Source of the DNA: Gordonia sp. SL306
Lineage (GTDB): Bacteria; Actinomycetota; Actinomycetes; Mycobacteriales; Mycobacteriaceae
DNA length: 64,000 nt
Reading direction: 5' to 3'
NCBI RefSeq assembly: GCF_026625785.1
Contig: NZ_CP113063.1
Location: 806,001-870,000, forward strand
The notes under the pieces were generated by a model. That model ran no database searches, had not been told where the DNA came from, and saw nothing but the letters and a program-made list of their open reading frames with translations. Both the position numbers and the translations under genes were made by a program. Positions 52,811 to 62,166 of this stretch are shown piece by piece. Every line of letters begins with the position of its first letter. Position 1 is the first letter of the stretch.

Positions 52811-53140
52811 ATGGACGCCACCCGCCTTCCCGAACTCGTCGACCGACTCCTGACAACCGCCCATGCCGCCCGCAGCGGCCGCGCGGCACACACGCTCTAC
52901 GGCAGCGCCGATCACCGCTTGCGACAGACGGTCATCGCGTTGGTGGCCGGCCACGGCCTCACCGATCACGAGAGCCCCGGCGAGTCCAGCCTGCAGGTAC
53001 TGCGGGGCCACGTGACCCTTTCGACGTCCGATGCACAGTGGCAGGGGGTCGACGGAGATCTCCTCGCCATTCCGCCGGAACGACACGGACTTACGGCTCA
53101 GCAGGACTCCGCCGTCCTGTTGACCGTGATCACGGGTTGA
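52811..53140 (+). CDS. Small cupin-domain protein
   Basis: A 109-residue single-domain cupin. HRLRQTVIALVAGHGLTDHE, the beta segment LQVLRGHVTLSTSDAQWQG and LLAIPPERHGLTAQQDSAVL match the family, with His/Glu residues able to hold a metal. Such proteins often take part in stress or nitrite/NO-related operons; the nar operon starts 152 bases downstream on the same strand. Function is not assigned. Confidence 0.8.
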   Translation: MDATRLPELVDRLLTTAHAARSGRAAHTLYGSADHRLRQTVIALVAGHGLTDHESPGESSLQVLRGHVTLSTSDAQWQGVDGDLLAIPPERHGLTAQQDSAVLLTVITG

Positions 53141-53169
53141 TCGCGCCCGCAGCCGTTTCGACATCAACC

Positions 53170-53195
53170 TCACAACCCGGCGACGCCAGTTGTGA
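53170..53195. promoter_or_regulatory. Inverted repeat upstream of narG
   Basis: TCACAAC (53170-53176) and GTTGTGA (53189-53195) flank a 12-base spacer, about 100 bases before the narG start. The orientation is opposite to the CRP/FNR consensus (TGTGA-N6-TCACA). It may bind another regulator. Confidence 0.4.
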
Positions 53196-53292
53196 AGTGG
53201 CGCCTCGCCAGAACTGAGAAGCGACCTTTTGTCACCGTCCGATTTCCGGCATTTCACTTCCCGGAGGCCGAAGGGCCGTATGGTTTTCGAGT

Positions 53293-56200
53293 GTGAGCCG
53301 ATCATCCGGGGTTGACGGCGAAGCGGCGAAGGCTCTGCTGGACGTCGGCAGATTCTTCACCCGGTGGGATGAGAGCGACGACGGCCGTGCGGTGTTCCGT
53401 CGCGACGGGCGGTCGGGTGATGTCTTCTATCGTGACCGGTGGAGCCACGACAAGATCGTGCGGTCGACCCATGGGGTCAACTGCACCGGATCGTGTTCCT
53501 GGAAGGTGTACGTCAAGGACGGCATCATCACCTGGGAAACCCAGGAAACCGACTATCCGTCAGTCGGACCCGATCGACCCGAGTACGAGCCCCGCGGATG
53601 CCCGCGCGGCGCGGCGTTCTCGTGGTACACGTATTCCCCCACCCGCGTGCGCTATCCATACGCACGTGGCGTGCTGGTGGAGATGTTCCGCGAGGCGCGA
53701 GCCCGACTGGGGGACCCGGTCCTCGCGTGGGCCGACGTGGTCGGGGATCCAATGCGCCGTAGGTCCTATCAACAGGCGCGCGGCAAGGGCGGACTGGTGC
53801 GAGTCACCTGGGACGAGGCGATCGAGATCGCGGCGGCCGCCCACGTGCACACCATCAAGACCTACGGCCCCGACCGATGTGCGGGTTTCTCCCCGATCCC
53901 GGCGATGTCGATGGTCTCCCATTGCGTGGGAACACGATTCATCCAGCTGATCGGCGGCGTGATGACGTCGTTCTACGACTGGTATGCCGACCTCCCGGTG
54001 GCCAGCCCGCAGGTGTTCGGCGATCAGACCGACGTCCCGGAATCGGGTGACTGGTGGGATGCAACGTATCTGATGATGTGGGGCTCGAACGTGCCCGTCA
54101 CCCGGACGCCGGACGCCCACTGGATGGCAGAGGTCCGCTACCGGGGTACCAAGATCGTCACGGTCAGCCCGGATTACGCCGACAACACCAAGTTCGCCGA
54201 CGAGTGGCTGCCTGCCCAGGCGGGCACCGATGCCGCACTCGCCATGGCGATGGGACACGTGATCCTGACGGAATTCTTTGTGCGCAAACGCACCCCGTTC
54301 TTCGACGAGTACGTCCGCACCTACACCGACCTGCCCTTCCTGATCCACCTCGAGGAACGAGACGGTGACCGCGCACAGGGGTACGTACCGGGCAAGTTCC
54401 TGACGGCCGACGAGATAGGCGACGCGACCAGCGCGCCGGACGAGGACGTCTGGAAGACGGTGGTCCTCGACGAGGCGACCGGACAACCGGTGGCGCCCAA
54501 CGGTTCCATGGGTTTCCGCTATGCCGACTCCGGTGTCGGACAGTGGAATCTCGACCTCGACGGGGTCGTACCGACGCTCACGCTGCACGGCGATTCCGCC
54601 GAGGCCGTGCCGGTGAGCTTCCCTGCGTTCGACGCCCCGGACGGCAGTGGCTCGGTCCTGCATCGTGGCGTGCCCGCGGTGCGTGTCGGTGGCCACCTCG
54701 TCACCACGGTGTTCGACCTCATGCTGGCGCAATACGGCGTGGGCCGCGACGGCCTGCCCGGCGACTGGCCCAGCGGCTACGACGACGTCGAGACCCCGTA
54801 CACACCCGCATGGCAGGCCGAGATCACCAGCGTCCCCGCCGAGGCGGCCATCCGGATCGCGCGCGAATTCGCAGCCAACGCCGATGAATCCGAAGGCCGG
54901 TCGATGATCATCATGGGCGCGGGCATCTGTCAGTGGTTCCATGGTGACGCCACCTATCGGTCGATCCTGTCGTTGTTGATCCTCACCGGCTGCATGGGCC
55001 GCAACGGCGGGGGCTGGGCGCACTACGTCGGGCAGGAGAAATGCCGTCCCATCACCGGCTGGATCTCCCTCGCCAACGGGCTCGACTGGACCCGACCGCC
55101 CCGCACGATGACGGGCACGTCGTACTGGTACATGCACACCGACCAGTGGCGCAACGACGGCTATTCGGCCGCCTCGCTGACGTCCCCGCTGTCCCGCGGG
55201 GTTCTCGACCACCAGCACACCGCCGACGCGATCGCACAATCGGCTCGGCTCGGGTGGATGCCCTTCTACCCGCAGTTCTCCAGCAACCCCCTCGACATCG
55301 CCGAGTCGGCCGAGGCCGCGGTCGAGCGCGGCGATGCCGAGAACGTCGGCAGCTATGTGGCGCGCGAACTCACGTCGGGCGCCCTGACCCCGGCGATCTC
55401 CGACATCGACGCAGCCGAGAACTGGCCGCGCACCCTGGTGCTGTGGCGCTCGAACCTGATGGGATCGTCGGCGAAGGGCAACGAGTACTTCCTCCGCCAC
55501 CTGCTCGGTACCCATCACAACGTGCTCGGCACCGAGAATCCCGATGCTCCGCGTCCGCGCGACGTGGTGTGGCGCGACGAGGCCCCGGAGGGCAAGCTCG
55601 ACCTGCTGATGTCGGCCGATTTCCGTATGACGTCGACCACCCTGCTCTCCGATGTCGTGTTCCCGGCGGCGACCTGGTACGAGAAGCACGACCTCTCGTC
55701 CACGGACATGCATCCGTTCGTGCATGCCTTCTCGCCTGCGATCGATCCGCCGTGGGAGGCGAAGACCGACTTCGACATGTTCCATCTGCTCGCCACGAAG
55801 TTCTCGGATCTGGCGCGTACCCATCTCGGCGTGCGTCGCGATCTGGCGAGTGTGCCGCTCCAGCACGACACCCCCGGTGAGATCGCCCAACCGCATGGCC
55901 GGGTGGCCGACTGGTGGGGTTCCGACGGGACGGTGCCCGCCCGTCCGGGACGCAACATGCCGAACTTCAGTGTGGTGGAGCGTGACTACACGGCCATCGC
56001 GGACAAGCTTCGTACCGTCGGCCCGCTCGCCGATTCGCTGGGATTCACCGTGAAGAACGTGACCTACGCGCTCACCGATCAGACCCGGAAGCTCGCCGAG
56101 TCCAACGGGGTCATGCTCGGCGGCGCAGGTGACGGACGTCCGGCGATCGATACGGATGCCAAACTCGCCGAGGCGATCCTGACGCTGTCCGGGACCACCA

Positions 56201-57015
56201 ACGGCGAACTCGCCGTGCAGGGGTTCCGCACCCTTGCACAACGGGTCGGTTTCCCGCTCGACGATCTGGCCCGCGGGTCCGAGGAGAAACGCATCCGGTT
56301 CGCCGACACACAGCAGGCCCCCGTGCCGGTGATCACCTCACCGGAGTGGTCCGGATCGGAGACCGGTGGGCGACGCTATGCGCCGTTCACGGTGAACATC
56401 GAGCGGCTCAAGCCCTTTCACACCCTCACCGGTCGGATGCATTTCTACCTCGATCACGATTGGATGATCGACATCGGTGAGTCCCTGCCGATCTATCGGC
56501 CGCCGCTGGACATGCACCGGCTCTTCGGCGAGCCGAAACTCGGACCCGACGGCCACCGGCAGATCACCGTTCGCTATCTGACCCCGCACTCCAAGTGGTC
56601 GATCCACTCGGAGTACCAGGACAACCTGTTCATGCTCTCGCTCTCGCGCGGCGGTCCGACGGCGTGGCTCAGTCCCGACGACGCCGCCTCCATCGATGTG
56701 CGCGACAACGACTGGATCGAATGCACCAACGCCAACGGCGTGGTGGTGTGCCGCGCGATCGTCAGTCATCGCATGCCGAACGGCGTCTGCTACGTCCATC
56801 ACGCGCAGGAGCGCACCATCGACGTGCCGAAGTCCGAGGCGACCGGACGGCGCGGCGGTATTCACAATTCGGTCACGCGGCTCCTCGTCAAGCCGACGCA
56901 CATGATCGGCGGCTACGCGCAATTGTCCTACGCCTTCAACTATCTGGGACCGGCAGGCAATCAGCGCGACATGGTCTCCACCATTCGCAAACGAAGCCAG
57001 GAGGTGACCTACTGA
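53293..57015 (+). CDS. narG: Respiratory nitrate reductase alpha subunit
   Basis: A 1240-residue catalytic subunit, the usual length. The N-terminal iron-sulfur site FS0 has His60, Cys64, Cys68 and Cys103 (STHGVNCTGSC; RGCPRG). The Mo-bis-MGD Asp region reads FYDWYADLPVASPQVFG and DVPESGDWWDATYLMMWGSN. MHFYLDHDWMIDIGESLPIY and the MPNGVCYVHHAQERTIDVP end are normal. It reduces nitrate to nitrite in the cytoplasm, anchored by NarI. The GTG start is used; the stop overlaps narH. Confidence 0.98.
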   Translation: MSRSSGVDGEAAKALLDVGRFFTRWDESDDGRAVFRRDGRSGDVFYRDRWSHDKIVRSTHGVNCTGSCSWKVYVKDGIITWETQETDYPSVGPDRPEYEPRGCPRGAAFSWYTYSPTRVRYPYARGVLVEMFREARARLGDPVLAWADVVGDPMRRRSYQQARGKGGLVRVTWDEAIEIAAAAHVHTIKTYGPDRCAGFSPIPAMSMVSHCVGTRFIQLIGGVMTSFYDWYADLPVASPQVFGDQTDVPESGDWWDATYLMMWGSNVPVTRTPDAHWMAEVRYRGTKIVTVSPDYADNTKFADEWLPAQAGTDAALAMAMGHVILTEFFVRKRTPFFDEYVRTYTDLPFLIHLEERDGDRAQGYVPGKFLTADEIGDATSAPDEDVWKTVVLDEATGQPVAPNGSMGFRYADSGVGQWNLDLDGVVPTLTLHGDSAEAVPVSFPAFDAPDGSGSVLHRGVPAVRVGGHLVTTVFDLMLAQYGVGRDGLPGDWPSGYDDVETPYTPAWQAEITSVPAEAAIRIAREFAANADESEGRSMIIMGAGICQWFHGDATYRSILSLLILTGCMGRNGGGWAHYVGQEKCRPITGWISLANGLDWTRPPRTMTGTSYWYMHTDQWRNDGYSAASLTSPLSRGVLDHQHTADAIAQSARLGWMPFYPQFSSNPLDIAESAEAAVERGDAENVGSYVARELTSGALTPAISDIDAAENWPRTLVLWRSNLMGSSAKGNEYFLRHLLGTHHNVLGTENPDAPRPRDVVWRDEAPEGKLDLLMSADFRMTSTTLLSDVVFPAATWYEKHDLSSTDMHPFVHAFSPAIDPPWEAKTDFDMFHLLATKFSDLARTHLGVRRDLASVPLQHDTPGEIAQPHGRVADWWGSDGTVPARPGRNMPNFSVVERDYTAIADKLRTVGPLADSLGFTVKNVTYALTDQTRKLAESNGVMLGGAGDGRPAIDTDAKLAEAILTLSGTTNGELAVQGFRTLAQRVGFPLDDLARGSEEKRIRFADTQQAPVPVITSPEWSGSETGGRRYAPFTVNIERLKPFHTLTGRMHFYLDHDWMIDIGESLPIYRPPLDMHRLFGEPKLGPDGHRQITVRYLTPHSKWSIHSEYQDNLFMLSLSRGGPTAWLSPDDAASIDVRDNDWIECTNANGVVVCRAIVSHRMPNGVCYVHHAQERTIDVPKSEATGRRGGIHNSVTRLLVKPTHMIGGYAQLSYAFNYLGPAGNQRDMVSTIRKRSQEVTY

Positions 57016-58679
57016 TGCGGGTCATGGCCCAGATGGGCATGGTGATGAACCTCGACAAGTGCATCGGGTGCCACACGTGTTCGGTCACCTGCAAGCAGGC
57101 GTGGACGAACCGTGCGGGCACCGAGTACGTCTGGTTCAACAACGTCGAGACACGTCCCGGGCAGGGTTATCCGCGACGACACGAGGATCAGGAGAAGTGG
57201 CGCGGCGGGTGGCACCTCGACAAGAAGGGTCGCCTGCGGCTCCGCACCGGTGGTCGACTCCAGAAGCTGTTGACACTCTTCGCCAGCCCGGTGCAACCGA
57301 CCCTCGACGACTACTACGAACCGTGGACCTACGACTACCAGACCCTGGTCGATGCACCCCTCGGCGACGACTTCCCGGTGGCCCGGCCCAAGTCGCTCAT
57401 CACCGGTGCGGACACCAAGGTCTCGTGGTCGGCCAATTGGGACGACAACCTCGGCGGTGCACCGGAGATGGGCGGCCTCGACCCGATCGTCGAGAAGCTG
57501 CGCCGCGAGTCCGAGGATGCGATCAAATTCAGCTTCGAGCAGACGTTCATGTTCTATCTGCCGCGGATCTGCGAGCACTGCCTCAACCCGTCGTGTATGG
57601 CGTCATGCCCGTCCGGTGCGATCTACAAGCGGTCCGAGGACGGGATCGTCCTCGTCGACCAGGATCGTTGCCGCGGCTGGCGTCAGTGCATCACCGGATG
57701 TCCTTACAAGAAGATCTATTTCAACCACAAATCCGGCAAAGCCGAGAAATGCACGCTCTGCTATCCGCGTATCGAGGTGGGACTGCCCACCGTCTGCTCC
57801 GAGACCTGCGTGGGGCGCCTACGGTACCTCGGGCTGTTCCTCTACGATGCCGATGCGGTGACCGCCGCAGCGTCGGTGCCGGACGACAAGGACCTCTACC
57901 AGGCGCAGTTGGATCTGATGCTGGATCCCGACGACCCCGACGTGATCGCGGCGGCACGAGCGGAAGGAATCCCGGACGACTGGCTCGACGCGGCCCGACG
58001 TTCGCCCGTCTACGCCCTCGCCAAGAAGTACCGCGTCGCATTGCCCCTGCATCCGGAATATCGCACCATGCCGATGGTCTGGTACGTCCCGCCGCTCTCC
58101 CCCATCGTCGACCTGTTGTCCGAACAGGGACATGACGCGGAGGATCACCGAAACCTGTTCGGCGCCATCGAGTCCCTGCGCATCCCGCTCGACTATCTGG
58201 CCGAACTGTTCACCGCCGGCGACACAACGGTGATCGGTGACGTCCTGCGGAAGCTGGCCGCGATGCGTTCGTACATGCGCGACGTCACCCTCGGCCGCGA
58301 ACTCGATGCGTCCATACCCGCGCGTGTCGGCATGTCCGAGGAGCAGGTCTACCAGATGTACCGGTTGATGGCGATCGCGAAATACGAAGAACGCTACGTC
58401 ATCCCGACGGCTCACCTCGAACAGGCCCACGAACTCGAGGAGATCGGTTGCTCGCTCGACTACGACGAGGGCCCCGGCATGTTCGATTCGTCCGCGTTCG
58501 GCGAGGCGAGCGGCCGGCCTGCACCGGTCTCGGTCGAGACCTTCCATGCCCTGCGGCAACGCCAGACCAGTGACACCGCAGCGGGGTCGGAGAGCATGGC
58601 AGGCCGAACCAACCTGCTCAACTGGGACGGCAACGGGGTCCCCGACGGCATGTTCCCGCACAGATCGGAGGGGCGATGA
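57015..58679 (+). CDS. narH: Nitrate reductase beta subunit
   Basis: A 554-residue electron-transfer subunit with four cluster motifs: CIGCHTCSVTCKQAW, ICEHCLNPSCMASCPSGAIY, CRGWRQCITGCPYKKIY (Trp replaces a Cys, as expected for the 3Fe-4S cluster) and KAEKCTLCYPRIEVG. It passes electrons from NarI heme to NarG. The ATG at 57015 shares a base with the narG stop. Confidence 0.98.
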   Translation: MRVMAQMGMVMNLDKCIGCHTCSVTCKQAWTNRAGTEYVWFNNVETRPGQGYPRRHEDQEKWRGGWHLDKKGRLRLRTGGRLQKLLTLFASPVQPTLDDYYEPWTYDYQTLVDAPLGDDFPVARPKSLITGADTKVSWSANWDDNLGGAPEMGGLDPIVEKLRRESEDAIKFSFEQTFMFYLPRICEHCLNPSCMASCPSGAIYKRSEDGIVLVDQDRCRGWRQCITGCPYKKIYFNHKSGKAEKCTLCYPRIEVGLPTVCSETCVGRLRYLGLFLYDADAVTAAASVPDDKDLYQAQLDLMLDPDDPDVIAAARAEGIPDDWLDAARRSPVYALAKKYRVALPLHPEYRTMPMVWYVPPLSPIVDLLSEQGHDAEDHRNLFGAIESLRIPLDYLAELFTAGDTTVIGDVLRKLAAMRSYMRDVTLGRELDASIPARVGMSEEQVYQMYRLMAIAKYEERYVIPTAHLEQAHELEEIGCSLDYDEGPGMFDSSAFGEASGRPAPVSVETFHALRQRQTSDTAAGSESMAGRTNLLNWDGNGVPDGMFPHRSEGR

Positions 58680-59323
58680 GATTCGCACGTCACCGCACGT
58701 CCGATCCGGCGATCATCCACCAATGCGCGTCCATCTGTCTCGGGTACCCAGACGACGAGATGATGGCGATGGTGCCGCTCCTCGACGCCGCGCTCGGCGA
58801 GCAGCCCGCAGACGTCGCGATCACCGCACTCCGGTCCTTTGTCGGCCACCTGCGGGAGTCGGAGCCGAAGATCTTGCGGCAGCAGTACATCGACATCTTC
58901 GACCTGTCCCGCAAACACACTCTGTACCTGTCGTATTGGACTGCAGGCGATACGCGCCGGCGCGGGGAAGAGCTCGGTGCGTTCAAACGGCACTACCGCG
59001 ACAGCGGCTTCCTGGTCGACCTGCGCGGCGAACTCCCCGACCACCTTCCGATCGTCCTGGAGTTCGCGGCCCGGGTCGACCGGCAGGCGGGAGTCCGCCT
59101 GCTGCAGGAGCATCGGCCTGCCCTCGAGCTCCTGCGTCTGTCGCTCGTCGATCTGCAGACCCCCTACGCGGACGTCGTCGCTGCCGTGTGCGCAACCCTC
59201 CCCGGCGAGTCGCCTGCGGATCGTCGCGCCGTGATGGCCATGCAAGGGGCACCACCGCCCACCGAGTCGGTTGGGCTCGAACCGTTCGACCCGAGGCTGC
59301 TCCCGATCGCCGGAACGAGGTGA
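58676..59323 (+). CDS. narJ: Nitrate reductase assembly chaperone
   Basis: A 215-residue redox-enzyme maturation chaperone, not part of the final complex: CASICLGYPDDEMMAMVPLL, LRQQYIDIFDLSRKHTLYLS, YWTAGDTRRRGEELGAFKRH and DHLPIVLEFAARVDRQAGVR. It binds apo-NarG until the molybdenum cofactor is inserted. ATGA overlap with narH. Confidence 0.96.
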   Translation: MRFARHRTSDPAIIHQCASICLGYPDDEMMAMVPLLDAALGEQPADVAITALRSFVGHLRESEPKILRQQYIDIFDLSRKHTLYLSYWTAGDTRRRGEELGAFKRHYRDSGFLVDLRGELPDHLPIVLEFAARVDRQAGVRLLQEHRPALELLRLSLVDLQTPYADVVAAVCATLPGESPADRRAVMAMQGAPPPTESVGLEPFDPRLLPIAGTR

Positions 59324-59330
59324 CGAGGTC

Positions 59331-60077
59331 ATGGACGTGGTGCTGTGGGGTGTGCTGCCGTACGTGACGCTGCTCCTGCTCATCGGCGGCACCATCTGGC
59401 GGTACCGCTACGACAAGTTCGGCTGGACGACACGCTCCTCGGAGCTCTACGAGTCGCGCCTGTTGCGCATCGGGTCGCCGCTCTTCCACTTCGGAATCCT
59501 GGTGGTGATCATCGGGCACGCAATGGGTTTGGTGATCCCCGAGTCGTGGACCGACGCGATCGGTGTGTCCGAGGACATGTACCACGTCACCGCGGCGCTG
59601 TTCGGGTTGATAGCCGGGATCGCCACCCTCGGGGGCTTGGCCATCCTGATCTACCGGCGGCGACGCTCCGGTCCGGTCTTCATGGCCACGACCACCAACG
59701 ACAAGGTGATGTACGTCGTTCTGACGGCCGCGCTGGTCCTCGGCCTCTTCATCACGCTGATCGGCACTGTTCCGGGCGCCGAGGGCGTGAACTACCGCGA
59801 AACGGTGTCACCGTGGTTCCGCTCGATCTTCTACCTGCAACCCGACGTCCACGCGATGAGCGAGGCGCCCCTGCGCTTCCACATCCACGTCCTCGTCGGG
59901 ATGCTCGTGTTCGCGATGGTGCCGTTCACGCGCCTCGTCCACGCCTTCACCGCGCCGGTGCACTACCTCTTCCGGCCCTACATCGTCTATCGGAGCCGAG
60001 ACGCTGCGCGGGCTCCCGGTAGCCGCACGTCCCGGCCCGGTTGGGCGCCCGTCGGAACAAAGGATCGCCAGCGATGA
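59331..60077 (+). CDS. narI: Nitrate reductase gamma subunit (cytochrome b)
   Basis: A 248-residue membrane subunit with about five helices. The four His expected to ligate two b hemes are in GSPLFHFGILVVIIGHAMGL (two) and FHIHVLVG / FTRLVHAFTAP (two). It takes electrons from menaquinol. ATG 59331 gives MDVVLWGVLPYVTLL, the family start. The Arg-rich C-terminal tail overlaps the narK start. Confidence 0.95.
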   Translation: MDVVLWGVLPYVTLLLLIGGTIWRYRYDKFGWTTRSSELYESRLLRIGSPLFHFGILVVIIGHAMGLVIPESWTDAIGVSEDMYHVTAALFGLIAGIATLGGLAILIYRRRRSGPVFMATTTNDKVMYVVLTAALVLGLFITLIGTVPGAEGVNYRETVSPWFRSIFYLQPDVHAMSEAPLRFHIHVLVGMLVFAMVPFTRLVHAFTAPVHYLFRPYIVYRSRDAARAPGSRTSRPGWAPVGTKDRQR

Positions 60078-61294
60078 CCACCGCAACATCGACCCCGGCC
60101 GCACTTCGCGCCGGACAGACGCTGAACCTCGCACTCGCGACCCTCGCCTTCTGCATCAGCTTCTGGGCCTGGAACCTGATCGCGCCGCTCGGCGTCCGAT
60201 ATGCCCAGGAACTCGATCTGTCGTCCACGCAGAAGTCGGTGCTGGTGGCGATCCCGATCGTCGTCGGCTCACTCGGGCGCATCCTCACCGGGGCCCTCAC
60301 CGACCGATTCGGTGGGCGTCTGATGTTCCCCGTCCTCCTCGTCGCGACCGCACCCTTCGTCGTACTCGTCGCGGTGGCAGGCGAACTCGGTTCGTACCCG
60401 ATGATGCTCATCGTCGGGTTCTTCCTCGGCATCGCCGGCACCACGTTCGCCGTCGGCATCCCGTTCGTGAACGCCTGGTACGAGCCGTCGAAACGCGGTT
60501 TCGCGACCGGCATCTTCGGGGCAGGCATGGGCGGAACAGCGCTGTCGGCGTTCTTCACGCCCCGTTTCGTGAGCTGGTTCGGGTACGTCACCACCCACGT
60601 CATCATCGCGATTGCGCTCGTGGTGGTTGCCGTCCTCGTCTGGATGTTCATGCACGACTCCCCCGGATGGCAGCCGAACCGTGCGGCGGTGACACCCAAG
60701 CTCGTCGCCGCCGCGAAACTGCCGATCACCTGGCAGATGTCGTTGCTGTACGCGGCCACCTTCGGTGGTTTCGTCGCCTTCTCCACCTATCTGCCGACGT
60801 ACCTCAAGGACATCTACGACTTCGACTTACAGGCTGCGGGAACCCGTACCGCCGGATTCGCCGTCGCCGCCGTCATCGCCCGTCCGATCGGCGGTGTGCT
60901 CTCCGATCGTTTCGGACCCCGCGTGATCACGTTCATCTCGTGCGCCGGCGCTGCGGTGCTGGCGATCTGGATGATCACCGAGCCGCCGCTGGAGATCCCC
61001 GCCGGCATCAACTTCGTGTTGATGGCGGCCTGTATGGGCCTCGGGTCGGGCTCGGTGTTCGCCTGGGTGGCGCAGGCCGCGCCTCCCGAACGCGTCGGAT
61101 CGGTGACCGGCATCGTCGGCGCCGCCGGCGGGATGGGCGGTTTCTTCCCGCCGATGGTGATGGGCGCGACCTACAACGCTGCCGAGCACAGTTACACCAT
61201 CGGACTGACGCTGCTCGTCGTGTTCGCGACCGGCGCCGCGTTGTTCACGCTGTTCGGGATCAAGCGCAAGCCGGTCCCGCAGTCCACCGTGTGA
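60074..61294 (+). CDS. narK: Nitrate/nitrite transporter (NarK family)
   Basis: A 406-residue MFS protein with about 12 helices. NLALATLAFCISFWAWNLIA, VGSLGRILTGALTDRFGGRL, ATGIFGAGMGGTALSAFFTP and GAAGGMGGFFPPMVMGATYN are the nitrate-signature regions of the family. It is placed last in the nar operon, so it likely brings in nitrate and/or exports nitrite. Type 1 (proton symport) or type 2 (antiport) cannot be decided. ATG 60074 overlaps the narI stop. Confidence 0.94.
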   Translation: MTTATSTPAALRAGQTLNLALATLAFCISFWAWNLIAPLGVRYAQELDLSSTQKSVLVAIPIVVGSLGRILTGALTDRFGGRLMFPVLLVATAPFVVLVAVAGELGSYPMMLIVGFFLGIAGTTFAVGIPFVNAWYEPSKRGFATGIFGAGMGGTALSAFFTPRFVSWFGYVTTHVIIAIALVVVAVLVWMFMHDSPGWQPNRAAVTPKLVAAAKLPITWQMSLLYAATFGGFVAFSTYLPTYLKDIYDFDLQAAGTRTAGFAVAAVIARPIGGVLSDRFGPRVITFISCAGAAVLAIWMITEPPLEIPAGINFVLMAACMGLGSGSVFAWVAQAAPPERVGSVTGIVGAAGGMGGFFPPMVMGATYNAAEHSYTIGLTLLVVFATGAALFTLFGIKRKPVPQSTV

Positions 61295-61319
61295 CGCGCG
61301 CGTTCATTTTCCCTCGATC

Positions 61320-61365
61320 TCATCTGGTTCGCGCGACATCCATCGAGGTCGCGGGAACGAGATGA
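61320..61365 (+). terminator. Hairpin after the nar operon
   Basis: The arms 61320-61337 (TCATCTGGTTCGCGCGAC) and 61348-61365 match at 16 of 18 positions, with a 10-base loop. It lies 25 bases after the narK stop codon and probably ends that transcript. Confidence 0.7.
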
Positions 61366-61491
61366 CGTCGCGATGCGGCTGCGGGACATCGTCGAGCCCC
61401 TCGACCCGAGCCGTGGTCGGCGCGTACCGATATATTCCTCAACGATGACCGCCGCACCCATGCCGCCGGCCGCCTCGAGGAGCCACTGACG

Positions 61492-62166
61492 TTGGAACAC
61501 CACCCGCTGACGCCGTCGCAGAGCGCTGTGCTGTTCGTGCTGATGTCGCAGGCACGAGATGTCCCGAATCCGGAACTCCGGACCCTCGCGCCCGAACTGA
61601 CCCGGCCGAGTCGGCAGAAACTCAACGACCTCGGCCTCATCGAATCGGCGAAGGGACCGCGCAACAGCTACGTGCACAGCCTGACCGATCGTGGGTGGGC
61701 TTGGTGTGCAAGAGAACTCGACGAGACACCGCCCAAGGGCGCGCAGCCGCCGATTCGTGCGCTGTATGCGGTCATGGCGGGCATCGGGCGATACCTCGTC
61801 GCCGACGACCTGCGCCTGCACGAGGTGTTCCGACCTCCCGCATCTCCTCCGGCAGCGGCACCGGTACCCGTCACGCCACCGGCACCACCCACCGCGCCCG
61901 ACGACGACGTCGACCGCCGGATTCGTGCCGCCTATGCGCAATCGGCGCGCGGCCCCGGCGCCTGGGTGGCGATGACCACGCTGCGTGCCCGTCTCCCCGA
62001 TGTCGAGGCGGGCGAGCTCGACGACGCCCTCGTCCGCCTGCAGAGACGACCAGGGGTGAGTCTCATCCCGCAGGAGGATCAGATGCTGCTGACCGACGCC
62101 GACCGGTCGGCCGCGGTCCGGGTCGGCACCCAGCTGTGTCACCTCTTCGCGATCGAGGACCTGTGA
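61492..62166 (+). CDS. Predicted winged-helix protein, first gene of an ATPase operon
   Basis: A 224-residue protein. Residues 1-60 look like a winged helix of MarR type (HPLTPSQSAVLFVLMSQARD; LTRPSRQKLNDLGLIESAKG; NSYVHSLTDRGWAWCARELD). A Pro/Ala-rich linker (about 110-135) precedes a second helical domain that again reads like a winged helix (AYAQSARGPGAWVAMTTLRA; DDALVRLQRRPGVSLIPQ). TTG 61492 has AGGAG ten bases upstream. A TATATT at 61431-61436 may be part of its promoter. The stop overlaps the start of the ATPase gene, so both act together. Function is unknown; a targeting or regulatory subunit is plausible. Confidence 0.75.
   Translation: MEHHPLTPSQSAVLFVLMSQARDVPNPELRTLAPELTRPSRQKLNDLGLIESAKGPRNSYVHSLTDRGWAWCARELDETPPKGAQPPIRALYAVMAGIGRYLVADDLRLHEVFRPPASPPAAAPVPVTPPAPPTAPDDDVDRRIRAAYAQSARGPGAWVAMTTLRARLPDVEAGELDDALVRLQRRPGVSLIPQEDQMLLTDADRSAAVRVGTQLCHLFAIEDL

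Noticed and set aside
53560..56241. An 893-codon antisense frame opposite narG
   Set aside because: narG is complete with all motifs. The antisense frame is an effect of the third-position GC bias and has no recognisable protein features.
60074..61294. Distinguishing NarK1 from NarK2 type
   Set aside because: The sequence features I can read do not separate the symporter from the antiporter subtype reliably.
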